Below, one piece after another: positions 33,188 to 41,508 of a DNA stretch of 64,000 nt. Numbering within the stretch: position 1 is the first letter of the stretch; the number at the start of each line of letters is the position of its first letter. The notes beneath the pieces were generated by a model. The model saw nothing but the letters and a program-made list of their open reading frames with translations. It made no database searches and was not told the DNA's origin. The translations under genes were made by a program, and so were the position numbers. Source of the DNA: Flavobacterium stagni (GTDB lineage Bacteria > Bacteroidota > Bacteroidia > Flavobacteriales > Flavobacteriaceae); assembly GCF_004122105.1 (NCBI RefSeq), contig NZ_SBKN01000007.1, forward strand, positions 62,001 through 126,000, in the 5' to 3' direction.

Positions 33188-36021
33188 TTCATGGGGAGAT
33201 TAAGGTAAACCGTTGTGCCTGTAGGTTCGTCGTATTCCATTTTGTCGATATAACAAACGGTTATTTTTTGCATTTTATTTTTATTCAAAATTTCAAGTCG
33301 TTTTTCGATGGCGTGAGTCGCAAAAGAAATGTGGTCTTTGCGGTTGTTTAGGTTAATGGCTTCACTGCGCTTTCGTCCAATACCGTTATCATCGATGACA
33401 ATTTGAAGTTGTTCGTCCTTTTTAAGAAATTGAATACTTACTTTTTTAGTGCCCTTGCTGTGGAGTAGACCGTGTTTGATTGCATTTTCAATAAAGGGTT
33501 GGATCAAAAGTGTGGGAATCATGATGGACTCTTTATCAATCGAATCGACAATAGTGATTGTATAACTAAAGTCGTCATTAAAACGGGCTTGTTCTAAATC
33601 CAAATAAAGAGTTAAGGTATTTACTTCTTCTTGAAGTGTCACATAACTACGTTCCGTAAGTTCCAATATTTTCCGGGTGAGAGAAGCAAATTTATTCAAA
33701 TAGGAAATCGCTTCTTTTTTATCATTGGTAAGAATATAGGATTGTATAGTGTTGAGCGCATTGTAAAAGAAATGCGGATTCATTTGCGATTGAATAGCGG
33801 TCAATTTTGAGGCATTCAAATTGTTTTCCAATTGGATACGATTGAGTTCGATCGCGTTTTTCTGCTCTAATTTTTTTACATGGTATTTGCTTAACAGAAT
33901 CACCAAAATGGAGAAGAGAAGGCAATACAGTACGACAAATATCCAACTGAACCAAAAGGGCTTTTGAATGGTACATTGATAGGTGATGGGATTGCTTTTT
34001 GTTTTTTCTAAATTTTCAATTTTGAATTGAATGGTATAGTCACCTGCCGCCAAAGACGATAGTTTTAATGAACGCTGTTGATCGTCCAAATAAATCCACT
34101 TGCCTTTGTTGATTTTGTAGGCAATAGGGAAGCGGGTATTGGGTTGGTAAGCCAAAACAGAAAAATCAAAACTAAGGTTGTTTTCGTCATAGTTTAGCAT
34201 TTGTTTACGGGTAACTTTATCATTAACCCGAACGCTATTCAAGATGAATTGGGGAAGTTTTTCTTCTTGAAAGTTGGCATTGGGTTGCATAATCAAACCT
34301 TTGGAGGTTGCTAAATAGGTTTTTCCATCAAGGGCGGTAAGATCGCTGATAGAAATATCTGGGGTAATCACTAAAATTTTAATGGTTTTTTGGGTCGAAA
34401 AATCGTAGCGAAAAATCGCATTAGAAGTAAAAAGATACATCCAATGCCCAATCACTTTAATGGATTTAATAGTTTCTGAGGCAGGTATGGCTTTAATTTG
34501 CAACGGACTTATTCGATTCAAAGGGTCTATTTTTAGAACTGTATTGGCGTTGGACAACAGATACATTCCCTCATTGGCATAATACAGTTTTTGGGTAAAT
34601 AGGGGCTTGTTTTGGTAGCGCAATTCCTTGAGTTGGGTTGGAGTTTGGCGGAACAATCCCAAATGGGTAGCAAAATAAATGGTTTTGTTTTTGGGGTTGT
34701 ATCCTACGGCTTTCCCGCGAACATTAGTCAATATTTTGGTGGTTGTAAACGGACCGTTTTTCTCATGCAGCTTGTTTTTGTAAAGTGGTTGCCATAGTTG
34801 TGGCGGATTCTGACTGCTAATAAATCCACAAACGCCACTGGCAGCAAAGGCATAGAAATGGTTATCAACTTTTGTGATGTCTTTTAAGGCAATGTTGATT
34901 TCGGTAACTTCAGGCGTAAGAATTTTAAAATTGTTAGACGTCATGAATGTGGTTGAACCGTCTTGAAAGAGTTGGTATACTTCATGATTGGATTCTCCTT
35001 TAAATACGGTTTTTAGTTCGAGATTTTCAGGATTGAGTTCGGCGATATAATCATTTTCATAGCCAATTAATAACGATTTTTCTCTAGCGCGAAGGGTGAG
35101 GGGTTTGGTGTCGCTTTTGAGTAAAATCGTATTGAAATTGGGAATGTATAGAATGCCATTGTTGAGGGTAGCAATCCAATACTTCTGATCACGGTCTTTA
35201 AAAATGGTGGCACAATTTTGATTGGGAAAAAAGGCAGTACATTTTTTGTTACAATAGGCAAGTAAGCCATTTGTAGTAGCCAGCCATAAGTTGCCATCAA
35301 TGACGCTAAGGTTTTGAATACTACTTCCCTTAAATTGATTGCTCTGCTCAAACTTTTGGCCCTTGTAGGTATGCAATTGGCCATTAATTTTGGATACAAT
35401 ATACAATTGCGATGAATCACTTTGCACAACTATTGACTTCGAATCTTGAATTGCTTGAGGAATTGCAATGTGTTTACAATTTAATCGCGAGTCAATTTCA
35501 ATTAATTCATCCGTAAAAAGGTAAAACGTATCATTGGAAAAGTGGGTCGCTTTTAATTGGGCTGTGGCCAACGGAATTTTCTTTATGCATCGTAAGGATT
35601 TCAAATCATAAATCTCGACACCTTCTTTTTGGATGGTGAAAAGATAGTTTTGAATAATTCCAAATTCGTAATAACCAATACTGTTTTTTTGAGGTAAAGC
35701 TTTGAGTTGGTTGTTTTCGATGTAGTAAAGGTAGCCATCAAAATTGATGTACCAGATACGATTGTAACGATCTTGGGTAATATTGGAGCCGCTTTTGCTC
35801 GTTTGGTTGGGGGTAGTGAAAAGACTGAATTTGGTGCCGTCGTATTTGCAAAGCCCCTCTCCTGAGGCCATCCACATGAATCCCTCACGATCTTGAAAAA
35901 GATCATAAATGGTATTTGATGGGAGTCCCGATGTTTTGTCTAGGGTATAGGAATAAGGATTTTGACTCCATAAATGAAGGGGGGCAAAAAAGAAGAACCA
36001 CAAGAGAAAAAGTCGCTTCAT
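33178..36021 (-). CDS. Two-component regulator propeller sensor histidine kinase (LytS-like kinase part)
   Basis: The start at 36021 (MKRLFLLWFFFFAPLHLWSQ) gives a clean signal peptide and 947 residues. The first 580 or so residues are beta-propeller repeats (GLPSNTIYDLFQDREGFMWM, later LWLATTNGLLAY, YWIATLNNGILY), followed by a Y_Y_Y-like domain (LSSLAAGDYTIQFKIE) and a membrane helix (IFVVLYCLLFSILVILLS). The kinase part has the histidine box QMNPHFFYNALNTIQ near residue 750 and an ATPase domain with IENAIKHGLLHSKG and DDNGIGRKRS. It senses an unknown periplasmic signal and passes it to the LytTR regulator. Confidence 0.92.
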   Translation of the reverse strand: MKRLFLLWFFFFAPLHLWSQNPYSYTLDKTSGLPSNTIYDLFQDREGFMWMASGEGLCKYDGTKFSLFTTPNQTSKSGSNITQDRYNRIWYINFDGYLYYIENNQLKALPQKNSIGYYEFGIIQNYLFTIQKEGVEIYDLKSLRCIKKIPLATAQLKATHFSNDTFYLFTDELIEIDSRLNCKHIAIPQAIQDSKSIVVQSDSSQLYIVSKINGQLHTYKGQKFEQSNQFKGSSIQNLSVIDGNLWLATTNGLLAYCNKKCTAFFPNQNCATIFKDRDQKYWIATLNNGILYIPNFNTILLKSDTKPLTLRAREKSLLIGYENDYIAELNPENLELKTVFKGESNHEVYQLFQDGSTTFMTSNNFKILTPEVTEINIALKDITKVDNHFYAFAASGVCGFISSQNPPQLWQPLYKNKLHEKNGPFTTTKILTNVRGKAVGYNPKNKTIYFATHLGLFRQTPTQLKELRYQNKPLFTQKLYYANEGMYLLSNANTVLKIDPLNRISPLQIKAIPASETIKSIKVIGHWMYLFTSNAIFRYDFSTQKTIKILVITPDISISDLTALDGKTYLATSKGLIMQPNANFQEEKLPQFILNSVRVNDKVTRKQMLNYDENNLSFDFSVLAYQPNTRFPIAYKINKGKWIYLDDQQRSLKLSSLAAGDYTIQFKIENLEKTKSNPITYQCTIQKPFWFSWIFVVLYCLLFSILVILLSKYHVKKLEQKNAIELNRIQLENNLNASKLTAIQSQMNPHFFYNALNTIQSYILTNDKKEAISYLNKFASLTRKILELTERSYVTLQEEVNTLTLYLDLEQARFNDDFSYTITIVDSIDKESIMIPTLLIQPFIENAIKHGLLHSKGTKKVSIQFLKKDEQLQIVIDDNGIGRKRSEAINLNNRKDHISFATHAIEKRLEILNKNKMQKITVCYIDKMEYDEPTGTTVYLNLPMKWK

Positions 36022-36042
36022 AAATGGGAGGTACGTTAGAAA

Positions 36043-36050
36043 CAAATATA
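36043..36050 (-). promoter_or_regulatory. -7 promoter box for the kinase/LytTR operon
   Basis: Read on the minus strand this is TATATTTG, an exact TAnnTTTG match, 21 bases before the kinase ATG at 36021. Confidence 0.55.
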
Positions 36051-36158
36051 CTTTTTAATTGCATGTGCCTCCACTTTTGTGATGATTTCGCCCTGCGTTT
36101 TTATCAACTCAAATAGAGACTTCATGAATTAGACTCATAATGAATGGTTGAACTGCGA

Positions 36159-36166
36159 TAGGTTTG
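36159..36166 (+). promoter_or_regulatory. -7 promoter box for the LamG/FN3 surface protein
   Basis: TAGGTTTG matches TAnnTTTG and lies 23 bases before the ATG at 36190. Confidence 0.5.
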
Positions 36167-36189
36167 AACAAATTTTTAAATACAACCCT

Positions 36190-39189
36190 ATGAAAAAAGT
36201 AGTACTCGGACTATTATTTGTCTTTTTTAACCTCCTGCAAGCGCAGACTCCTGTTTATCAATTTGATTTTGATGGAAATGCGAACAATTCAGGAACGGGA
36301 ACCTTTACGGGATGGAATCTATCCGGTGCGGGTTCGTTGACCTATGTCAACAATCGTTTTGGTCAAGCCAACAAAGCGATTAACATTCCCAATAACGTAA
36401 CTTTTGTGAATCAAGCACCTGAAAATGCACCTAATTTACCTGCGGGAAACAGTGCGCGCACGCTTTCGTTTTGGGTAAAATTTATTAATGATAACGACGT
36501 TTCCTCTTACTGTGTGGTGGGTTGGGGCGCCAATATTGCTAATAATGCGTATGGTTTTTGGCGTAACGGTGTACAGAATTCATACTATACCTGGGGAGCA
36601 GGAAATGATTACAATGTACCCCAAACCAATAGTCAAATTCAGGCACAAAACAACGGTTGGGTACATATCGCGATGACCCATACTGGAAGTACATTCACCA
36701 TTTACTACAACGGCGTGGATGTCGGGAATTATGCACGTACCTTGAATACTTTTGGGCCTTCATATTTAGTGCTTAACCGATTAGTAAATGCAGCAACCAA
36801 TGGAACAGGGATCGCTTTTCAGTTGGATGATTTACGCATTTACAATACGGCATTAACCCCTGCTCAAGTTTCAGCATTATATACTGCGACACAATTACCT
36901 TCTTTACCAACTATTTCAAATGTAAGTGTTACTGCTTTGGGCCCTAATTCAGCGACTATCAGTTATGATATCAATGCAAATAATGCTGCGACCACCACTG
37001 AGATTCGGTATAATGTTCCCCCGAGTGGAGCATTACAAATCCAAGCAGGTCCGAGTGCCAGTGGGAATTCAGTGACTACACTCTCGCAAACCTTATCGGG
37101 GTTACAACCCAATACTACTTATAGTTATGCTGTTTGGGCGAGTAATAGTCAAGGGACAAGTATTACGCCTACTGCATTATCCTTTACCACTTTGGCACCT
37201 GCTACACAAGCACCTGCTATTACCAATGTAACGGCTGCCCCAATCACTTTTAATGCGGCAACAATAAATTTTAATTTGAATGCTTTTGGTACCCCAACCA
37301 CCTATGTTGTCGAATATGAAACTTTTTTAGGTGGGCCTATAACGACTGTGAATGGAGGAACGACTTCTGTGAATGTTGCCACTCCGTTTCAAGTGCAATT
37401 GACTGGATTGACCCCCAATTCAAACCAATATTCTTATCGTGTAAAAGCGACCAACAGTTCGGGACAGGTTACGTATTCTAATTGGACCCCTTTAACAACA
37501 CCCAGTCCATTGGTGTTGACAAATGTCTCAGATTCAACAATTACATCGAATTCGGCACAAATCAATTATACTTTAAACACCAATGGTTACAGTACCATCG
37601 TTGAAATTGATTATCAGGCGGGTACAATTTTCGATACGGATTTGCCGTATACAACGGTATCAGTCAATTCCGCATTGACCAATACGGCGGCGACGAATTA
37701 TACTTATACCCTTTCTGGATTGAATCCCAACACAACTTATTCGTACCGTTTAGGTGCCGCAATTCCGAATGTAGCAAGTGAAAGTTATCAAGAAAATGCA
37801 GCTTTTACTACTTTAGGAGTATCTGCTGCACCTACAGCACCTTCTCCTCAATCGTTTTGTAATGGAGCAACTGTTGCTAATTTGAATGCTACAGGCACAA
37901 CAATTAAATGGTATACCTCCGCAACGGGTGGTTCTCCATTAGCCGCAACAACAGTATTGACAACAGGTGTATATTATGTGAGTCAGACCCAACCCAACTT
38001 GACAGAAAGTACGCGTATTTCAGTTCAAGTGAACATCACGATTATTTCTCCTCCATCCAATGTGCCGTCCAATCAAACGTTTTGTACAGGTGCGACTTTA
38101 GGTTCGATTCAAACTGGAGCGGGTTCTAATTTTCAATGGTATGCAGCTGCGACGGGTGGTGCTGTTTTACCCAACTCAACAGTTATTTCTTCAGGGACGT
38201 ATTACCTTTCACAAACCATTTCAGGTTGTGAGAGTTCGCGAACTCCGGTTAGTGTAACGGTCTCTTCGCCTAATGCACCCACAGCTCAAGCACAAACGTT
38301 TTGTAATGGAGCTACGGTAGCAAACTTGGTAGCTTCAGGCACCAATATAAAATGGTATTTAACAGCTACTGGAGGTTCGCCACTATCGAATGTAACTACT
38401 TTAGCTACGGGAACTTATTATGTGTCTCAAACCGTTAACGCTTGTGAAAGTGGGAGACAATCTGTCAACGTTACGGTAAATACAACTGTTCCCCCAACGG
38501 TGCCAAACAACCAAACATTTTGTAGTGGGGCAACAATAAACAATATTCAAGTTACTTCTGGAACAAATATGTTTTGGTATACGGCAGCAACAGGAGGAAC
38601 TGCTTTGTCATTTTCTGCTCCATTATCAACGGGGACTTATTATGTGTCCCAAACGGTTAATGGTTGTGTGAGCACGCGAACTGCGGTTGCTGTATCCGTC
38701 AATCAAGTTGGAGCTCCTACTGGAAATGCAAATCAGACGTTCGTCCAAGGCAATACTGTGGCTAACTTAGTAGCTACTGGAACAGCTATCGTATGGTTTA
38801 GTTCAGAGGCAGATGCTTTGGCGAATAGCAATCCTTTGGCTTCAAATACATTGTTAGTTAATCAAACGACTTATTATGCCGTACAAACGGTGAATGGATG
38901 TAGAAGTACTGCAGCATTGGCGGTATTTGTCACGGTAACATTAAGTACTTCATCGGTAACACAACCGCTTCAATTTACGTTAGCGCCCAACCCTGCAACA
39001 ACCGCTATTGTACTTCAATCTGCTGATGAAATTACAAAAGTATCACTTTACAGTTTGCAAGGACAATTGCTTCAAACGACAAAATCGAACATACTTTCAG
39101 TAATTGAATTACCTGCAGGAGTTTATTTTGTGGAAGTTGAAAATGCTAATGCACAAAAAGGTATCCAAAAATTTATAAAGCAAAATTAA
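36190..39189 (+). CDS. Type IX-secreted LamG / fibronectin III / Ig-like repeat protein with type A sorting domain
   Basis: The start at 36190 gives the signal peptide MKKVVLGLLFVFFNLLQAQ and 999 residues. Residues about 22-215 form a LamG/concanavalin-like domain (SARTLSFWVKF, GWVHIAMTHTGSTFTIYYNG, FQLDDLRIYNTALTPAQV). Three fibronectin III-like domains follow (about 235-540; each ends in LTPNS or LNPNTTYSYR-like turns). Five Ig-like repeats of about 75 residues come next (QTFCNGATVANL, IKWYTSATGGSPL, GTYYVSQT). The last 75 residues are a type A sorting tail (APNPATTAIVLQS, VSLYSLQGQLLQ, LPAGVYFVEV). It is probably a surface carbohydrate-binding or adhesive protein. Confidence 0.9.
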   Translation: MKKVVLGLLFVFFNLLQAQTPVYQFDFDGNANNSGTGTFTGWNLSGAGSLTYVNNRFGQANKAINIPNNVTFVNQAPENAPNLPAGNSARTLSFWVKFINDNDVSSYCVVGWGANIANNAYGFWRNGVQNSYYTWGAGNDYNVPQTNSQIQAQNNGWVHIAMTHTGSTFTIYYNGVDVGNYARTLNTFGPSYLVLNRLVNAATNGTGIAFQLDDLRIYNTALTPAQVSALYTATQLPSLPTISNVSVTALGPNSATISYDINANNAATTTEIRYNVPPSGALQIQAGPSASGNSVTTLSQTLSGLQPNTTYSYAVWASNSQGTSITPTALSFTTLAPATQAPAITNVTAAPITFNAATINFNLNAFGTPTTYVVEYETFLGGPITTVNGGTTSVNVATPFQVQLTGLTPNSNQYSYRVKATNSSGQVTYSNWTPLTTPSPLVLTNVSDSTITSNSAQINYTLNTNGYSTIVEIDYQAGTIFDTDLPYTTVSVNSALTNTAATNYTYTLSGLNPNTTYSYRLGAAIPNVASESYQENAAFTTLGVSAAPTAPSPQSFCNGATVANLNATGTTIKWYTSATGGSPLAATTVLTTGVYYVSQTQPNLTESTRISVQVNITIISPPSNVPSNQTFCTGATLGSIQTGAGSNFQWYAAATGGAVLPNSTVISSGTYYLSQTISGCESSRTPVSVTVSSPNAPTAQAQTFCNGATVANLVASGTNIKWYLTATGGSPLSNVTTLATGTYYVSQTVNACESGRQSVNVTVNTTVPPTVPNNQTFCSGATINNIQVTSGTNMFWYTAATGGTALSFSAPLSTGTYYVSQTVNGCVSTRTAVAVSVNQVGAPTGNANQTFVQGNTVANLVATGTAIVWFSSEADALANSNPLASNTLLVNQTTYYAVQTVNGCRSTAALAVFVTVTLSTSSVTQPLQFTLAPNPATTAIVLQSADEITKVSLYSLQGQLLQTTKSNILSVIELPAGVYFVEVENANAQKGIQKFIKQN

Positions 39190-39281
39190 TGATGAAGTGG
39201 CTCGAAAAATATCGATTGGAGGTATTTATTAGCCTATTGTATTTGGTGTTGAGTATTCTTTCCTACATCATTTTAAGTTAG
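39189..39281 (+). CDS. Possible 30-residue single-helix membrane protein
   Basis: The ATG overlaps the last base of the adhesin stop codon (TAATG), and a second ATG follows directly. The predicted peptide begins MMKWLEKYRLEVF and continues as one hydrophobic helix (ISLLYLVLSILSYIILS). Coupled start, charged N-terminus and a following terminator make it plausible as a small membrane protein, but length alone makes chance possible. Confidence 0.4.
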   Translation: MMKWLEKYRLEVFISLLYLVLSILSYIILS

Positions 39282-39307
39282 AAAGTAGTAGTTTCATTTT
39301 TATTGTT

Positions 39308-39342
39308 AAAAGAGGTTAGGTCTTCGGACTTGACCTCTTTTT
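39308..39342 (+). terminator. Intrinsic terminator with TTCG tetraloop
   Basis: A 15-base-pair stem (aaaagaggttaggtc with its partner, including two G-T pairs) closes the stable loop ttcg and ends in a T run. It terminates the surface protein unit. Confidence 0.85.
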
Positions 39343-39356
39343 AATTACAATAGGTA

Positions 39357-39387
39357 TAAAAAACTCCCAACAGAAATCCGTTGGGAG
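39357..39387 (-). terminator. Intrinsic terminator of the minus-strand unit
   Basis: Stem ctcccaac / gttgggag with an 8-base loop; read on the minus strand it is followed by a T run. It lies just after the stop of the small basic protein gene. Confidence 0.8.
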
Positions 39388-39394
39388 CATATAC

Positions 39395-39625
39395 TTAATT
39401 TTGCTTTTTGAAGTAACGGGGTGCTGAACGCACGACTGGGGTTTCCAGTTTGGGTTCGGGCTTGGTATCCGTAAAGTGGCCGTTTTCGTCCACATAGACA
39501 ATCATGCTGTCAAACCCTTTTCCTTTGTTGTTATTGAGTTTGCGGTCGGCTTTTTTCTTGTCTTTTTCTTTTTGTTTGAGGGCTTTGTTTTTAATACTTT
39601 GTTTTTTTGCGAACGAGTCTGCCAT
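39395..39625 (-). CDS. Small highly basic protein, cold-shock-associated type
   Basis: The 76-residue protein begins MADSFAKKQSIKNKALKQKEKD and is dominated by Lys, Glu, Arg and Asn in its first half, followed by GKGFDSMIVYVDENGHFTDT. From memory, this N-terminal module with MI-YVDENG is found in Bacteroidota next to, or fused to, cold-shock domains and near DEAD-box helicases. No cold-shock domain is present here. It may bind RNA through its basic part. The RhlE-like gene lies 16 bases upstream in the same direction. Confidence 0.7.
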   Translation of the reverse strand: MADSFAKKQSIKNKALKQKEKDKKKADRKLNNNKGKGFDSMIVYVDENGHFTDTKPEPKLETPVVRSAPRYFKKQN

Positions 39626-39640
39626 AAATAAAAATACGAT

Positions 39641-40756
39641 TTAGTGAATTAATTCCGTGATGGGTCGGCCATTTTGCTTGACAATTTGGCGCCAAAGCGG
39701 TTGTTCGCTCTGGGTGCAAAAGCTAATGGCTTGACCGGTTTGACCCGCACGCCCTGTTCGTCCGATGCGGTGGACATAGGTTTCTACCTCGTTGGGTAAA
39801 TCAAAATTGATCACCAACGGCAGTTCTTTAATATCGATTCCGCGCGCCGCGATATCGGTGGCCACCATGACCTGAATGGCATGGGATTTAAAATCGGCCA
39901 AGGCTCGTTGTCGCGCTGATTGGGATTTGTTGCCGTGTATAGCGGCAGCGGTAACGCCTTGTTTTTCCAGCTTTTGAACCAATTTATTCGCGCCGTGTTT
40001 GGTACGGGTAAACAGCAAACACTGATTCCCGCTGTGGTTGCGCAATACATTTAGCAGTACTGTCACTTTTTCTAAGGGTTCGACCACATACACCGACTGA
40101 TCGATGGCGGTTTTGATGGAAGAAACTGGATTGGCATCCACTTGTACGGGTTGGTGTAAAAACAACGGCAACAGTTTTTGGATGGAATCGGGGAGGGTGG
40201 CGGTAAAGAAAAGCGTTTGGCGTTTTTTGGGGATAAATTTTAAGACCGCTTTCATGTCGTGAATAAAGCCCATATCGAGCATACGGTCGGCTTCATCCAA
40301 CACCAATACTTCAATCGCTTGGAGATTGATTTTTTGTTGGCGCACCAAGTCGAGTAAACGACCGGGAGTGGCGACAATAATTTCGGGACGTTGTTTGAGG
40401 TCGCGAATTTGGTTGACTTCCGACACGCCACCAAAAATGACTTGCGAGCGGTGTTGGGTATGTTTGCCCAAGGTTTGAAACGTTTGTTCGACCTGTAATG
40501 CCAGTTCCCGTGTGGGGGTAAGCACTAATACGCGAACGTTTCCGTGTTGTTGGGGGGTATGTTGGGCAAGATGTTGCAAAATTGGGAGGACAAAGGCAGC
40601 GGTTTTACCTGTGCCAGTTTGGGCACAGCCGATGACATCGTGTCCTTTAAGAATCACCGGAATGGCTTTTTCTTGAATCGGGGATGGGGTGGAATACCCC
40701 GCTTCGGTTATCGCTTGTTGTAACGATGGAAGCAATGAAAATTGTTGAAAATGCAT
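39641..40756 (-). CDS. rhlE: DEAD-box ATP-dependent RNA helicase, RhlE-like
   Basis: The 371-residue core helicase has all expected motifs in order: Q motif region ending SPIQEKAIP, motif I AQTGTGKTAAF, Ia PTRELALQ, II VLDEADRMLDMGF, III FTATLP, then IV-VI with ATDIAARGID and HRIGRTGRAGQ. It ends soon after the second RecA domain without the long basic tail of many RhlE proteins. It should unwind short RNA duplexes, for example in ribosome assembly or cold adaptation. The start at 40756 is chosen; an ATG two codons upstream is also possible. It is followed by the small basic protein gene and preceded by an RRM gene. Confidence 0.9.
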   Translation of the reverse strand: MHFQQFSLLPSLQQAITEAGYSTPSPIQEKAIPVILKGHDVIGCAQTGTGKTAAFVLPILQHLAQHTPQQHGNVRVLVLTPTRELALQVEQTFQTLGKHTQHRSQVIFGGVSEVNQIRDLKQRPEIIVATPGRLLDLVRQQKINLQAIEVLVLDEADRMLDMGFIHDMKAVLKFIPKKRQTLFFTATLPDSIQKLLPLFLHQPVQVDANPVSSIKTAIDQSVYVVEPLEKVTVLLNVLRNHSGNQCLLFTRTKHGANKLVQKLEKQGVTAAAIHGNKSQSARQRALADFKSHAIQVMVATDIAARGIDIKELPLVINFDLPNEVETYVHRIGRTGRAGQTGQAISFCTQSEQPLWRQIVKQNGRPITELIH

Positions 40757-40934
40757 ACGCATACGAATTAAGGATTAGGGATACCTAACCTCGATGTATT
40801 CGATTTAGATGTAGAAAGGGAGACGAAGGGAAAGAAACAATAAGGCGGTATCGATTATGGGACGAGTCACACCTTATTGAATTCCAATACTAAGGCACTC
40901 TTATACGAGTGAAAACAAATACAAACAGGTGTAT

Positions 40935-41228
40935 TTAGTATCGTTTGTAGCTGTTGAATGAATTACGAGAATTCGTGTTACGGTCTTCACGTGGACGTGC
41001 TTCCGCTACCGAAATGGTAAAACCATTCAATTCGCTTTCATTTAAATTGGAGATGGCACGAATACCTTCTTCTTTTTGAGCCATTTCTACAAAGGCAAAA
41101 CCACGTGGACGACCGGTTTCACGATCACTGATGATTTTGGTAGAAGTTACTTCGCCATAGGCGCTAAACGCTTGGTTTAATTCAGATTCTGAGGTGTTAT
41201 AACTCAGATTGGAAACATAAATGTTCAT
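40935..41228 (-). CDS. RNA recognition motif (RRM) RNA-binding protein
   Basis: The 97-residue protein is one RRM domain with RNP2 IYVSNLS near the start and RNP1 RGFAFVEM near residue 45, followed by a short Arg/Asn/Ser-rich tail. These small RRM proteins are common in Bacteroidota and cyanobacteria and are often cold-induced. The 170-base gap to the helicase and the 160-base leader upstream leave room for regulated 5' ends, but no specific RNA element is recognised. Confidence 0.93.
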   Translation of the reverse strand: MNIYVSNLSYNTSESELNQAFSAYGEVTSTKIISDRETGRPRGFAFVEMAQKEEGIRAISNLNESELNGFTISVAEARPREDRNTNSRNSFNSYKRY

Positions 41229-41473
41229 GATAATAAAATTGTTTTAAATTAAAATAGGCAGTACTGAAACGCCAAAACTGAAGAGAAAAAAAAGATACTT
41301 AAAACAAATTTTAAAATTCAGAACGAGCATTGGCAGAGAACCAATCCGGACAAAGGTAGGGCGTTAATTTGGATAATTGTGAGTAAAAGTGATTTATTTT
41401 CAGAAAGTTAGCTTTTTGTCTATCGCCAATTTGCTGTTTACCATAGGTAATTCCTTAAGAAATAGGATAGTGT

Positions 41474-41508
41474 ACTATACTATACTATACTATACTATAC
41501 TGTACTGT
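41474..41508. repeat. Pentanucleotide tandem repeat after selO
   Basis: Five perfect ACTAT units followed by two ACTGT units end directly at the selO stop codon. Confidence 0.95.

Noticed and set aside
39395..39625. Full cold-shock protein
   Set aside because: The basic N-terminal module is there, but no RNP-type cold-shock domain follows before the stop codon.
40763..40934. Riboswitch or thermosensor in the leader of the helicase gene
   Set aside because: No conserved riboswitch motif or clear alternative hairpins could be identified by eye.
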